Source of the DNA: Leptolinea sp964397625
GTDB taxonomy: Bacteria > Chloroflexota > Anaerolineae > Anaerolineales > Anaerolineaceae
Length of the DNA stretch: 64,000 nt
NCBI GenBank assembly: GCA_964397625.1
Contig: CAYNJT010000004.1
Location: forward strand, 1-64,000
Direction: 5' to 3'
Positions 45,333 through 54,329 of the stretch are shown here, piece by piece. Positions within the stretch are counted from its first letter, which is position 1. Each line of letters opens with the position of its first letter. The notes beneath the pieces are model-generated. The model saw only the letters and a program-made list of their open reading frames with translations. It made no database searches and had not been told where the DNA came from. The position numbers were made by a program, and so were the translations under genes.

Positions 45333-46423
45333 ACTCCAATAACATGAACGCCCTGGTTGTTGAAGATGATCGTTCCTGGCAGCAAATCCTGTCAGAAATA
45401 TTGACTGATTGTGATTTGCAGGTCACCATAACCAGTAACCTGGATGATGCCATTTTTGAATTAAAGACCAGACCACACCGTGTGGCTATAGTAGACCTTT
45501 CATTATCTCCCAATGACCATAACAATTTCGACGGACTGCGTGTGCTTGATTCTGTGCGCCGCCTGGACCCCAGCTGCCGGACAATTCTGCTGACTGGATT
45601 TGCCACTGTGGAACTGGCTGTCACGGCGCTTACCGATTACGGCGCGTTCACTTTCTTACGAAAAGAAAGTTTTAATCGCGGACAGTTCCGCGAGATGATC
45701 TCTCGCGCTCTGGCCAGCTCTCCGCCGACAGGACTGACAGAACCGGGACGCGGCGAGAAGGTAGAACCGGTCAGAAGTATTAAAACAAGTGGACCAACCA
45801 TCAGACACGATTCAACACGTGGAAAGGCCCTCGTGGTTGAAGATGACGCTGGTTGGAGGAGTATCATCGAAGAATTGTTGTCTGACGCCGGGTACCAGGT
45901 AAGGGTATGCGCCAGCTTTGGCGAAGGACTGGGGTACCTGCGCCGCGAGCGTATTTCACTTGCCGTGGTTGATCTGCTTCTGGATAGTTCGATATCTAAC
46001 GCGTGGGATCAACATGTCTCCAGTGAAGACCTGGAAGGTTATCAACTTTTGTCGAATACCCGTTCCAGTGGTGTGCCTACCATCGTGGTGAGCGGTGTCG
46101 GTTCTCCAGATGAAATACGTCGTGCTTACGCTGAAGAATCTATTTTTGCCTATCTTGAAAAACAGGCTTTTGACCGTGCTTCGTTTTTGAAGATTGTAGA
46201 AGAAGCGGCTGTATTTCAATCAACCGGCAGCGAGTTGAATGTATTAACAGACAGAGAAAGAGAAGTATTCGACTTGCTGGCTGAAGGAAAAACAAACAAG
46301 GAAATTGCCGAGAAACTCTTTATCACAACCAACACGGTGAAACGACATCTTAAGTCGATATTTGAAAAATTGGATGTGCACACCCGTTCTGCGGCTGCCG
46401 CCAAAGCTCCAGGAAAAATGTGA
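45329..46423 (+). CDS. Double-receiver response regulator with LuxR/NarL HTH
   Basis: 364 residues: receiver 1 (about 6-125) with acidic 'VVEDD', phospho-acceptor D56 and 'LRKES'; a linker; receiver 2 (about 166-290) with 'VVEDD', D215 and 'LEKQA'; and a C-terminal NarL-type helix-turn-helix (about 298-358, 'LTDREREVFDLLAEGKTNKEIAEKL' in two parts). Both receivers keep their aspartates, so both could be phosphorylated. Two receivers before one HTH is rarer than the single-receiver form. Partner is the GAF kinase overlapping upstream. Confidence 0.9.
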   Translation: MNSNNMNALVVEDDRSWQQILSEILTDCDLQVTITSNLDDAIFELKTRPHRVAIVDLSLSPNDHNNFDGLRVLDSVRRLDPSCRTILLTGFATVELAVTALTDYGAFTFLRKESFNRGQFREMISRALASSPPTGLTEPGRGEKVEPVRSIKTSGPTIRHDSTRGKALVVEDDAGWRSIIEELLSDAGYQVRVCASFGEGLGYLRRERISLAVVDLLLDSSISNAWDQHVSSEDLEGYQLLSNTRSSGVPTIVVSGVGSPDEIRRAYAEESIFAYLEKQAFDRASFLKIVEEAAVFQSTGSELNVLTDREREVFDLLAEGKTNKEIAEKLFITTNTVKRHLKSIFEKLDVHTRSAAAAKAPGKM

Positions 46424-46445
46424 ACCTTCGTTAAAGGCAACGCTG

Positions 46446-47747
46446 ATGACACGACACGAGCTGTTCCCCGCATCCTGTGAATTGAGTGATGATTCACCCA
46501 TCCGGATTGGCGGAGTCGATCTGCATCGTCTTGTGGAAGAATTTGGCACACCATTGTATATTTATGACGCAGCCACGATCAGTGGGAATTATAGCCGGCT
46601 GCGGGTGCTGTTGGATCATTATTACCCGGAAACATCGCGGATTGCTTACGCCTCCAAGGCCTATCTGTCGTTGAAATTCGCCCGGAAATTGGTCACACTT
46701 GGCGCTTCAATTGATGTGGTCTCCAGGGGAGAATTCGAAATCGCCTTGAAAGCCGGATTCAGCCCCGACCGCATCCATTTGCATGGAAACAATAAATCCA
46801 ATTCAGAAATAGACATGGCCATCCAGCATGAGATCGAAGCGATTGTTGTAGACAGCTTGGATGAACTGCATTACCTTGATTCCATCTGCAATACCTCAAC
46901 AAAGAAACCTCGTGTCTGGTTGCGGATCAATCCATCCATTAACGTGCAAACGCATCGGGCTGTGCAGACTGGGCATGGTGTCAGCAAGTTCGGCATTCCG
47001 ATCGAAAACCGGTTGGCTGGGCAGGCCATTACTGAAGCGCTTGGAAGTAATAATATCGAACTTGTCGGAATACATGTGCACCTGGGTTCACAAATATTTG
47101 AACCGCATCCTTATGCCGAAGCCATTCGGGCAGTCATGCAACTGTGCCGCGATATTGGCTGGAATCCACCGGTGGTTAGCCCTGGTGGTGGATGGGGAGT
47201 GCCCTATACGCAAGAATTTCCTGATGGTAACGTGGCCGATTGGATCCGTACAATCAGCACAGTTCTGGTGGATTGGTGTGCCAGGATGAAAGTACCTTTA
47301 CCCGCGCTGGTCATTGAACCAGGACGATGGCTGGTAGCTCGCGCGGGGGTTTCGATATACAGAGTGGGGACATGCAAGCAATCAATTGATGAGGATTGGA
47401 TCGCGACTGTAGATGGCGGAATGGCAGACAATCCGCGGCCGGCATTATATGGTTCACCATATACAGCGGTATTACTCGATGATAAAACCAACAGACCGGT
47501 TGTCCCAACGCGCCTGGTCGGTCGGTTTTGTGAATCGGGTGATGAACTCATTCACAAAATTAATCTGCCTCGATTGGATCGGAATGATATTATTGCCATA
47601 CCGGTGAGTGGAGCGTATCAATTAAGTATGGCATCCAATTACAACCTGGCAGACCGGCCGTGTGTTCTATGGGTCGAGGATGGGCGGGTGGAGATACTTC
47701 AACATCGCGAAAGAGCCAGTGAATCTGCCTGGTGGTTGGGGGATTGA
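46446..47747 (+). CDS. lysA: Diaminopimelate decarboxylase
   Basis: 433 residues from the ATG at 46446. Fold III PLP enzyme that makes lysine from meso-diaminopimelate. PLP lysine K71 in 'YASKAYLS', 'VSRGEFEIALKAG', 'HGNNKSNSEI', 'GIHVHLGSQI' and 'SPGGGWGVPY' are the family blocks; 'RFCESGD' and the late 'GAYQLSMASNYN' complete the active site. It begins 22 bases after the response regulator and may share its transcript. Convergent with the helicase gene; the stops are one base apart. An ornithine/arginine decarboxylase of the same fold is less likely given these motifs. Confidence 0.92.
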   Translation: MTRHELFPASCELSDDSPIRIGGVDLHRLVEEFGTPLYIYDAATISGNYSRLRVLLDHYYPETSRIAYASKAYLSLKFARKLVTLGASIDVVSRGEFEIALKAGFSPDRIHLHGNNKSNSEIDMAIQHEIEAIVVDSLDELHYLDSICNTSTKKPRVWLRINPSINVQTHRAVQTGHGVSKFGIPIENRLAGQAITEALGSNNIELVGIHVHLGSQIFEPHPYAEAIRAVMQLCRDIGWNPPVVSPGGGWGVPYTQEFPDGNVADWIRTISTVLVDWCARMKVPLPALVIEPGRWLVARAGVSIYRVGTCKQSIDEDWIATVDGGMADNPRPALYGSPYTAVLLDDKTNRPVVPTRLVGRFCESGDELIHKINLPRLDRNDIIAIPVSGAYQLSMASNYNLADRPCVLWVEDGRVEILQHRERASESAWWLGD

Positions 47748-47748
47748 T

Positions 47749-50547
47749 CTAGAGGTTCAACCAGCGTGCGGCCGTACGCGGCAGATCCGCGAGAGTGCCA
47801 TTCACCATATGACACTCCGGGATGGATTCGAGGAATAACTTCCCGTATTTCTTTGTGAGCAACCGTTTGTCAAACACAGCGACTACACCACGGTCAGATT
47901 GGGTGCGAATGAGCCGGCCAAATCCCTGACGGAAACGCAATATGGCTTCTGGCAAAGAGTATTCATTAAACGGATCGTCAAATGTTTCCGACCGTGCCGC
48001 AATAATCGGGTCGGAGGGCACATCAAAGGGCAGCTTTGTGATCGCCAGAACGGATAACGCCTCCCCTGGAATGTCCACACCTTCCCAGAAGGCGCGAGTT
48101 CCCAGTAACACGGCTTTTTCGGCGCCGCGGAAATTTTCCAACAGGGCATTAGCTGAAGCACCGACACCCTGCTCGTAAATCTGTATTCCGGCATCAGCCA
48201 TTCCAGCCGCGATATTTTGTGATGTTTTTTTCAATTGAGCGTAGGAAGTAAAGAGAACCAGCATACGGCCATTGGTGGCTTTTGCCAACCGGATGAGTCC
48301 CGTTTCCAGGGAACGTTGGTAACCATGCGTGTCTGTGATCTCCGGAATGTCGTTGATCAAATATAGTAGAGCGGAGTTTTCGTAATCAAAAGGAGAACCG
48401 AGCGATAATTCCCCGGCCTCATCCGCGTTCAAACGACTGCGCAAGTAGTCAAACTCTCCGTGGGCTGTTAATGTGGCAGATGTTAATACCACACTGGTTT
48501 TCTGGTGCCAAATATGTTCTTCCATCAATGGGCCAATATGCAGTGGCGCGATCTGCAGAGTGATACGATTGGAATTGGGCTGCTTTTCGACCCAGTAGAT
48601 TTGTAATTCATCTGGTTTGGAAACCAGACAACTCACATTTTTGAAAATGTCGGCAAAACGGGTGGAGAGGGTAGCCAGGCTGCCGGTCACATCCTGTAAT
48701 TCCTCATTCGTATCTTCATCATCACCACCCGCAGAACGGATCAAACCAGAGATCAATTGAAGCATCTCTTTGATCAACTCACCCTCGTCATACCAGATTT
48801 CTTCCACATAATTCCAGGTATTCAGTGTGCGGGTGGAATTCTGGATACGCTCCTGTTGGGGGTAAGTTCCCATTGGCCGGCCTTCACGTTGGTCAGTCAG
48901 AAAGTCATCGATCGAGTTAAAAAACTGATTGTTCAGACTGGTGATCTTGAAAGCCAGGTCAGAAACCTGCCTGATGGTTTCCTGCAATGCGGCCATATCT
49001 GAGGGTTGAAGTACACCTTGGAACTGGACAAGAAAGCGGCCGAGCAAACCGGAATTCAACCCACCCAGTTCATGGATTAGCCGGTCGATATCCAACTGGG
49101 TGACTTTAAAAGCCAGTGCGCCTGTGGTGGCTTCTTCCATATGGTGGCCTTCGTCAATGATCAGGTAATTGTATTCGGGCAGAATGCGGCTGCCCGCGGC
49201 CACGTCTGACAACAAAAGGGCATGATTGACAACGATCAAATGGGATATGGCGGCGGCCTGACGGGATCGGTAAAATGGACATTCGCCGCCCATACGGTTC
49301 TGACAGGTTTCTGCTTTGCAGCCTTCATCCTCCGCGGAGAGATGCATCCACACATCCCATTCCGGAGTTTGATTAAGGTTGATCTCATTGCGATCTCCTG
49401 TACCGCCTTCATTTAACCAGATCAACACTTTCCCCAGTACGCGCATTTCCTCTGCGGTTTCCGGTCCTCGCTGACGCAGCATTTCGAGCCGACGCGGGCA
49501 GAGGTAATTGGAGCGTCCTTTTAAAACCACTGAGCGAAGATCGATTTTCAGAGCTTCCCGCAGGTCGGGAATGTCTTTGTTGATTAATTGATCTTGAAGG
49601 TTGATTGTGTTGGTAGAGATAACCACACGGGTATTTGTGTGCAGCGCCCACAAGGCAGCCGGCACCAGGTAGGCAAATGACTTGCCTGTACCGGTTCCCG
49701 CTTCCACCAGCATGTGCTGCCCGTCAGAAAAGGCACGGGTAACAGCTTTTAGCATTTCAACCTGTTGTGGACGGAATTCATACGAGGAGAAAAATTTTGA
49801 AAACGGCCCGCCATGTTCCAGCATGGCCGCAACTTCATCCTCATCAAGACGGGGAGTCCCGTCATCCGGTTCGGCATTAATGGTCACCTTGCCGGCTGGT
49901 TTTTCAAAGAGAGGGCCAGACGCTACGTGTAAAACCTTACGTGAATGGAGCGGCTCTTTCGTACGGGCACGCAATACCTGCTGAAGGGAAAATGTTCCGA
50001 TCCAATCTGTGCGGTCTGCCTGACGTACCAGCTCGGCCAGTAGTTCGATGGGAAGTTCTGACGCCTTGCGGATCAGTTTTTCATAAACACCCCGGGTGGC
50101 GCGGGCATCATCCAGGGCGCGATGGGTAGCCGGGAAGGGGATGGACAGGAGCTGCCCCAGAGCTCCCAGATTGTAACGGCTGGCTGTGGGCAGAAAAACG
50201 GCTGCCAGTTCATATGTGTCTATAACATCGTTGTATTCAAGAATTCGCTGTCGGCGTAAAAAACTCAGGTCAAAACGCACGTTGTGACCCAAAACCGGAC
50301 AATCACCAACAAAATCCTCAAAATCCTGGATTACAGCCTTGATCGGCGGTTCTTTCAAGACCATCTGATCGGTAATGCCAGTTAATTGCGTAATCATGGG
50401 AGGAATTGGTCTCCCCGGATTGATCAATTGTGAATACTCAGCTTCAATACGACTGCCGTTAAATTTCACAGCGCCAATTTCAATGATGGCGTCATTTTGC
50501 GGATCCAATCCTGTGGTTTCAATATCCAGGGAGACGATGGAGGTCAT
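47749..50547 (-). CDS. DEDDh exonuclease fused to DinG-type helicase with Fe-S cysteines
   Basis: 932 residues from the ATG at 50547; an upstream in-frame TTG at 50571 would overlap the previous gene. N-terminal DnaQ-like exonuclease (about 1-165): D8/E10, D93, H142 and D147. Helicase: Walker A 'EAGTGTGKS' (282-290), DEGH box (465-468), later motifs near 'LFTSYAQL' and 'QGFGRLIRT'. Between motifs Ia and II are four Cys (350, 410, 415, 423) spaced as in the Fe-S cluster of E. coli DinG and XPD. The S. aureus exonuclease-DinG is reported to lack this cluster, so the present protein combines both. It may act in DNA repair or R-loop removal. Start of the gene is close to the glycosyltransferase stop, 20 bases away. 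Confidence 0.92.
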   Translation of the reverse strand: MTSIVSLDIETTGLDPQNDAIIEIGAVKFNGSRIEAEYSQLINPGRPIPPMITQLTGITDQMVLKEPPIKAVIQDFEDFVGDCPVLGHNVRFDLSFLRRQRILEYNDVIDTYELAAVFLPTASRYNLGALGQLLSIPFPATHRALDDARATRGVYEKLIRKASELPIELLAELVRQADRTDWIGTFSLQQVLRARTKEPLHSRKVLHVASGPLFEKPAGKVTINAEPDDGTPRLDEDEVAAMLEHGGPFSKFFSSYEFRPQQVEMLKAVTRAFSDGQHMLVEAGTGTGKSFAYLVPAALWALHTNTRVVISTNTINLQDQLINKDIPDLREALKIDLRSVVLKGRSNYLCPRRLEMLRQRGPETAEEMRVLGKVLIWLNEGGTGDRNEINLNQTPEWDVWMHLSAEDEGCKAETCQNRMGGECPFYRSRQAAAISHLIVVNHALLLSDVAAGSRILPEYNYLIIDEGHHMEEATTGALAFKVTQLDIDRLIHELGGLNSGLLGRFLVQFQGVLQPSDMAALQETIRQVSDLAFKITSLNNQFFNSIDDFLTDQREGRPMGTYPQQERIQNSTRTLNTWNYVEEIWYDEGELIKEMLQLISGLIRSAGGDDEDTNEELQDVTGSLATLSTRFADIFKNVSCLVSKPDELQIYWVEKQPNSNRITLQIAPLHIGPLMEEHIWHQKTSVVLTSATLTAHGEFDYLRSRLNADEAGELSLGSPFDYENSALLYLINDIPEITDTHGYQRSLETGLIRLAKATNGRMLVLFTSYAQLKKTSQNIAAGMADAGIQIYEQGVGASANALLENFRGAEKAVLLGTRAFWEGVDIPGEALSVLAITKLPFDVPSDPIIAARSETFDDPFNEYSLPEAILRFRQGFGRLIRTQSDRGVVAVFDKRLLTKKYGKLFLESIPECHMVNGTLADLPRTAARWLNL

Positions 50548-50567
50548 GGCGAATTTTTCCCGGGTCG

Positions 50568-52442
50568 TCAACGCTGTACATATTCAGCGGCGTGGTAGAC
50601 GTTGTAATCAACCAAATTTTTTTCCGCCGAGGGTATACCGCAGACGGTTTGTATGCCATCACGATTATTAACTTCATCCCAATCGGCGATCAGGATCATC
50701 GGGTTCATGGTCTGCAGGTCAATATCCACCAGGATCACCTGCCCGGGCTTAACCTCAGAGAACAAGGGATATGTCTCCCAGTTAGGCAGGTTGTGAATGC
50801 GCGTATCGAATGATTTTTCCCTGATTAGTGGAACGCTGTCAATGGACGCGGAATCCTGATCTATGATCCGCAGATGGTTGCCGGGAAGAACACGGAAAGA
50901 AACGGCCTTAAGACCTGTGGAGCAAGTCACCACCGGGGCAGCCTCATGCGTTGTCAGTTTGAAGGGGATGAGTGGGATAACGGTCATGAGCAGAAGAATG
51001 ACTGTGGCAAGCCCCTTGACTGGCGTGAGAGGTTGCAGTTCCACAGTTTTATTTTTAAAAATCTTCCATGGAATGAACTGGCAAAGGGAAGCCAACCCCA
51101 GGGCGGGCAAGACGGCAAAGAAAGGAATGGTGGCGGCGTAAACCCGCATTCGATTTGAATCGATGGGTGGGGCAAAGGGGATGGAAAACAATATTCCCAG
51201 AAAGGCAAAAAGATGGAAAGATCGCGCGGGTTTCTTAAAATTTTTTATGCAGATGAATAAACCCGCGAGAAGCAAAAGATAAAACGCAACACGCGCGATA
51301 TTACCCACCAGACCCTGTCCGCCAAACCAGCCAATGGAACCATAATAGTCATCCAGCGAAAAGAATGTCTGATAGGAACTGACGATACCTTTAAACAGAT
51401 TCTGCGGCTTACGTTTGATTAACTCAAAGGTCTTTGTGTAGGTGAAATCTGCCTGCTCTTCTGCCGGCATATACCAGGACTCTGGGTAGTCGGTGAAGAT
51501 CTGTGTCCAACCCAACCCTCCACGCGCCAGCCCGTAGATGGTGTTGCTGAAGTTCCCAAAGGGAACACTTTCAGCCGAAGAGTACAAACGAAACGCCGCG
51601 GTATTAATGGCAAAGCCAACGATGACTGCCAAAAAGGCTAGAATAAGTGATCGCCAGTGCAGTAATTTGGATTTCCGAAAGAACCAACCGACCCAGATGG
51701 CGATAAATGGCAGGATGATAAAGGCTCCGGCCCGGGCATTCAGACCAAGACTCAACATCAACAAGCCTGCCAGAAAGTATTTTAATTCTTTCTGTTTGAT
51801 ACCTCGCAGAAAGAGCATCAACGCAAGGCAGCCCAAAGGCAGGCCGGCGAATTCACTGAGGGTTTTTCCCAGAAGCAGGCGTGAATAGCAAAAGAGAAAG
51901 ATCAGCAGAGCGGTCGCGGCGATCGGTCCCTCGTACCCTTTGAATTCTTCAACCGCAAAATAAAGCGCCAAACCGAGGAACACGGTTAACACGGCGACGC
52001 TGACATACAGGTTCTGACCGGTGATCCATTGGATTCCAGTCAGCATGGCGGTGAATAAGGGCCTACGGGAGGCACCTGTGTAGAAGGGTGATCCTTCGGC
52101 AAGTCTGCGTGAATCGGTGAAATAACTGCGAGCGTCACTGAATGGAATGATCCCGCCGAGCAGATATTGTTCGCTTTGTCCGCTGAACCACAAACCAGAA
52201 ATGGGTAAAACCAGGATCGCGGAAATAACCCCAAAAAGAAGAAGACGGGACACCCTTGAGGATAGCTGAAAAACCAGAAATACTAGCAAAACAAGGGGAG
52301 CGATGACCGGCAGAAAATCATAACGGAATGCCAGGCCGAACTGTCTTGGTGTTGGGATGACCAGGAACAGCCATGTGATAAGAACGCCGGCAAAAAATGT
52401 TCCCACCTGCCAGGCCGCGTCAAATAATTTTTGTTTGCTCAT
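50568..52442 (-). CDS. GT-C-like membrane glycosyltransferase (PMT/ArnT-like)
   Basis: 624 residues, about 12 membrane segments and a C-terminal external domain (about 520-620). The first large loop has 'IPFSDARSYFTDSRRLAEG' with an acidic pair (D and Y/F-T-D), where GT-C enzymes carry the catalytic Asp, followed by 'SRRPLFTAML'. Such enzymes take a sugar from a polyprenyl-phosphate donor and add it outside the membrane. The donor and acceptor are unknown. It is upstream of the helicase gene and downstream of a terminator. Confidence 0.75.
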   Translation of the reverse strand: MSKQKLFDAAWQVGTFFAGVLITWLFLVIPTPRQFGLAFRYDFLPVIAPLVLLVFLVFQLSSRVSRLLLFGVISAILVLPISGLWFSGQSEQYLLGGIIPFSDARSYFTDSRRLAEGSPFYTGASRRPLFTAMLTGIQWITGQNLYVSVAVLTVFLGLALYFAVEEFKGYEGPIAATALLIFLFCYSRLLLGKTLSEFAGLPLGCLALMLFLRGIKQKELKYFLAGLLMLSLGLNARAGAFIILPFIAIWVGWFFRKSKLLHWRSLILAFLAVIVGFAINTAAFRLYSSAESVPFGNFSNTIYGLARGGLGWTQIFTDYPESWYMPAEEQADFTYTKTFELIKRKPQNLFKGIVSSYQTFFSLDDYYGSIGWFGGQGLVGNIARVAFYLLLLAGLFICIKNFKKPARSFHLFAFLGILFSIPFAPPIDSNRMRVYAATIPFFAVLPALGLASLCQFIPWKIFKNKTVELQPLTPVKGLATVILLLMTVIPLIPFKLTTHEAAPVVTCSTGLKAVSFRVLPGNHLRIIDQDSASIDSVPLIREKSFDTRIHNLPNWETYPLFSEVKPGQVILVDIDLQTMNPMILIADWDEVNNRDGIQTVCGIPSAEKNLVDYNVYHAAEYVQR

Positions 52443-52512
52443 GCAGTGTTTGTTCCAGGTTTTCGAGAAAAGATTTACCGATTATAGCATTTGATATTCC
52501 ACCCAAACGAAA

Positions 52513-52542
52513 AACGGCGATCGAAGTCATTCAATCGCCGTT
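52513..52542 (-). terminator. Terminator of the DUF4349 gene
   Basis: A 9-bp stem (AACGGCGAT with ATCGCCGTT) and a 12-base loop, followed on the minus strand by TTT. It sits 25 bases past the DUF4349 stop. Confidence 0.8.
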
Positions 52543-52566
52543 CTTGATTTAAGGTCTATTGGCGGT

Positions 52567-53526
52567 TCAAGTATTCTTTGATGGTTCTTCTTTGGCTTTG
52601 GCGGCTTCTTTCTTTGCCCTGCCGCGTCTCACAATAGCCCGGATGATCAGGAACGCCAGCCAGACCGGAATGAACAGGATGATCAACACTGGCAGCAGGA
52701 AAAGCACAATCCATATGGCCGCGTTGGCAAAGAATTTCAACGCGTTTATTAAAGACTGGATGGCATCCCGCGCGACACCAGCTGGCTGCCAGCCGCCAAT
52801 GGATAGCGGCGCAATGGCGGATTTCGACTTCACGGTAATTTCAATCGAGGACATGGCCGTCGATTCTTCATAATATTTCATCTGGCCTTTAATAACTTCA
52901 ATCTGCTCACGCACCTGGGTCAATTGATTGAACACAGACATGACATCTTCTGTGCGGGTTGCGGAAGCCATAATCTCACGCAGTTGGGCTTCGGCGTCTT
53001 CCAGGTTCTTCAGGCGGCTCTTCAAGTCTGTGTATTCCTTGGTCACATTCTGACCGGTGCGTGTTTCAGACAACACATCGGTTGTCGGATCAGGAACCTG
53101 AGCTTTGATACGTTCCATGGCTTCGGTCATGCGGTCGGCTGGAACCCGAATTGTCAGATGAGCTTCGGGAAGTTCCAACCCATTTTCATTGTGTGTTTTG
53201 TAAATATTGGAATTTGCAACAGACCCCTTCATCTCTTCGGCCATTTTGATGATCGCGTCCATTGATTTAGCCGGGTCGGCCACGGCAATGGCGATGGTGG
53301 CATTCTGCATGATCATCTGATCGACAGCAGATTCATTCGCGCCTGAGCCGGCCGCTTCGAAATTGGCCGCATCCGCCTGCATGGGCGCAACAGCCAATGG
53401 CGCGGCAGGAACAGCACCGCTTTCGACGGCTTTTGGTTCATAGGGCGCTTCCATTGACCTTGCCGGAGCTGAACAACCGGAAAGCAGAAACGCCAGAATA
53501 ACAAGAGATAATCCGATTCGGTTCAT
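52567..53526 (-). CDS. DUF4349 lipoprotein
   Basis: 319 residues: lipobox LSGC, a low-complexity Ala/Pro stretch, the DUF4349 domain (about 70-265) with a coiled-coil (about 150-215, 'RLKNLEDAEAQLREIM' and 'QLTQVREQIEVIKGQM'), and one membrane helix (about 270-295) followed by a basic tail. A lipid anchor plus a C-terminal helix fixes both ends in the membrane. The role of the family is not established; it is common as a single-copy envelope protein. GGAGGAG precedes the ATG. Single-gene unit. Confidence 0.87.
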   Translation of the reverse strand: MNRIGLSLVILAFLLSGCSAPARSMEAPYEPKAVESGAVPAAPLAVAPMQADAANFEAAGSGANESAVDQMIMQNATIAIAVADPAKSMDAIIKMAEEMKGSVANSNIYKTHNENGLELPEAHLTIRVPADRMTEAMERIKAQVPDPTTDVLSETRTGQNVTKEYTDLKSRLKNLEDAEAQLREIMASATRTEDVMSVFNQLTQVREQIEVIKGQMKYYEESTAMSSIEITVKSKSAIAPLSIGGWQPAGVARDAIQSLINALKFFANAAIWIVLFLLPVLIILFIPVWLAFLIIRAIVRRGRAKKEAAKAKEEPSKNT

Positions 53527-53595
53527 ACAATCTCCTCCACACCTGATGATTTTTCCACCGAATTGACGATAGAGACAGTAAAAATGTTCCCGGTA

Positions 53596-54324
53596 TTACC
53601 AACCGCCGAAGAGGCGGTCTCCATTTCTTACAGGAAGGCCAGATCGGAGAATCCTTTGTTGTACGGCAGAAATATCATAGGCGATACGTCTTAAATCCCA
53701 GGTCTTATCGCGTAGATCTAATATAGCATAGCACGCGCGGGGATCGGCGTCACGCGGCTGCCCGACTGAACCAGGATTGAGAATCGCGCGTCCGGTCAAT
53801 TGTGTACTCAACGGATTGTCTGAGTTCATGGCGTATAAGGATGATTTTCCATTCTTGGTATGGTAAATCACCGGAATATGTGTATGACCGATCAGACAGA
53901 ATGGAGTGGCAAAATAATCAAGGTTATCTGCAGCACTTTCAACATCAAGGATGTATTCCCATATGGAATTTCTTGGGCTTCCGTGAGTTAGAGTAAAGCC
54001 GTGGCGTACAGTTTTTTTCCTCAAACCGGTCAGGTACAGCTTGCTTTCTTTGGTCAGGTTTTCCTGATTCCAGATGGTCGTTTCCCTGGCTTCGGAATTG
54101 AAGCTGTCCATGTCAATCTGTCCGAGGGCAGCCGCGTCATGGTTGCCCAGAATGCAAACCGTGTATGGCAGGTTGGCGATACGATCGATCACTTCGTTGG
54201 GATCGGGGCCATATCCAACAAGATCGCCCAAACACCAGACTGCATCCACAGAACCGGCATCTGCCAGTACTGCGTCAAGCGCGGTAAGGTTGGCGTGAAT
54301 GTCGGAGATGACCAGGATTCTCAT
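53596..54324 (-). CDS. Calcineurin-like metallophosphoesterase
   Basis: 242 residues from the ATG at 54324, five bases after the stop of the DUF3048 gene upstream. An in-frame ATG at 54357 has AGGAAGAAGG before it and would add 11 residues with no family match. Metal-binding motifs: 'SDIHAN', 'LGDLVGYGPDP', 'GNHD', 'THGSP' and 'GHTHIP'. It belongs to the YfcE/MJ0936-like group, phosphodiesterases of broad in vitro activity; the natural substrate is unknown. It is the last gene of the 64000-53596 run. Confidence 0.9.
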   Translation of the reverse strand: MRILVISDIHANLTALDAVLADAGSVDAVWCLGDLVGYGPDPNEVIDRIANLPYTVCILGNHDAAALGQIDMDSFNSEARETTIWNQENLTKESKLYLTGLRKKTVRHGFTLTHGSPRNSIWEYILDVESAADNLDYFATPFCLIGHTHIPVIYHTKNGKSSLYAMNSDNPLSTQLTGRAILNPGSVGQPRDADPRACYAILDLRDKTWDLRRIAYDISAVQQRILRSGLPVRNGDRLFGGW

Positions 54325-54329
54325 AGGGA

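Noticed and set aside
49130..49145. CCATATGG inside the helicase gene, and a CCCATATGG near 53956 in the phosphoesterase gene.
   Set aside because: Both lie inside coding sequence and lack the GTAC extension; they are probably chance matches to the 8-base core of the nitrogen element.
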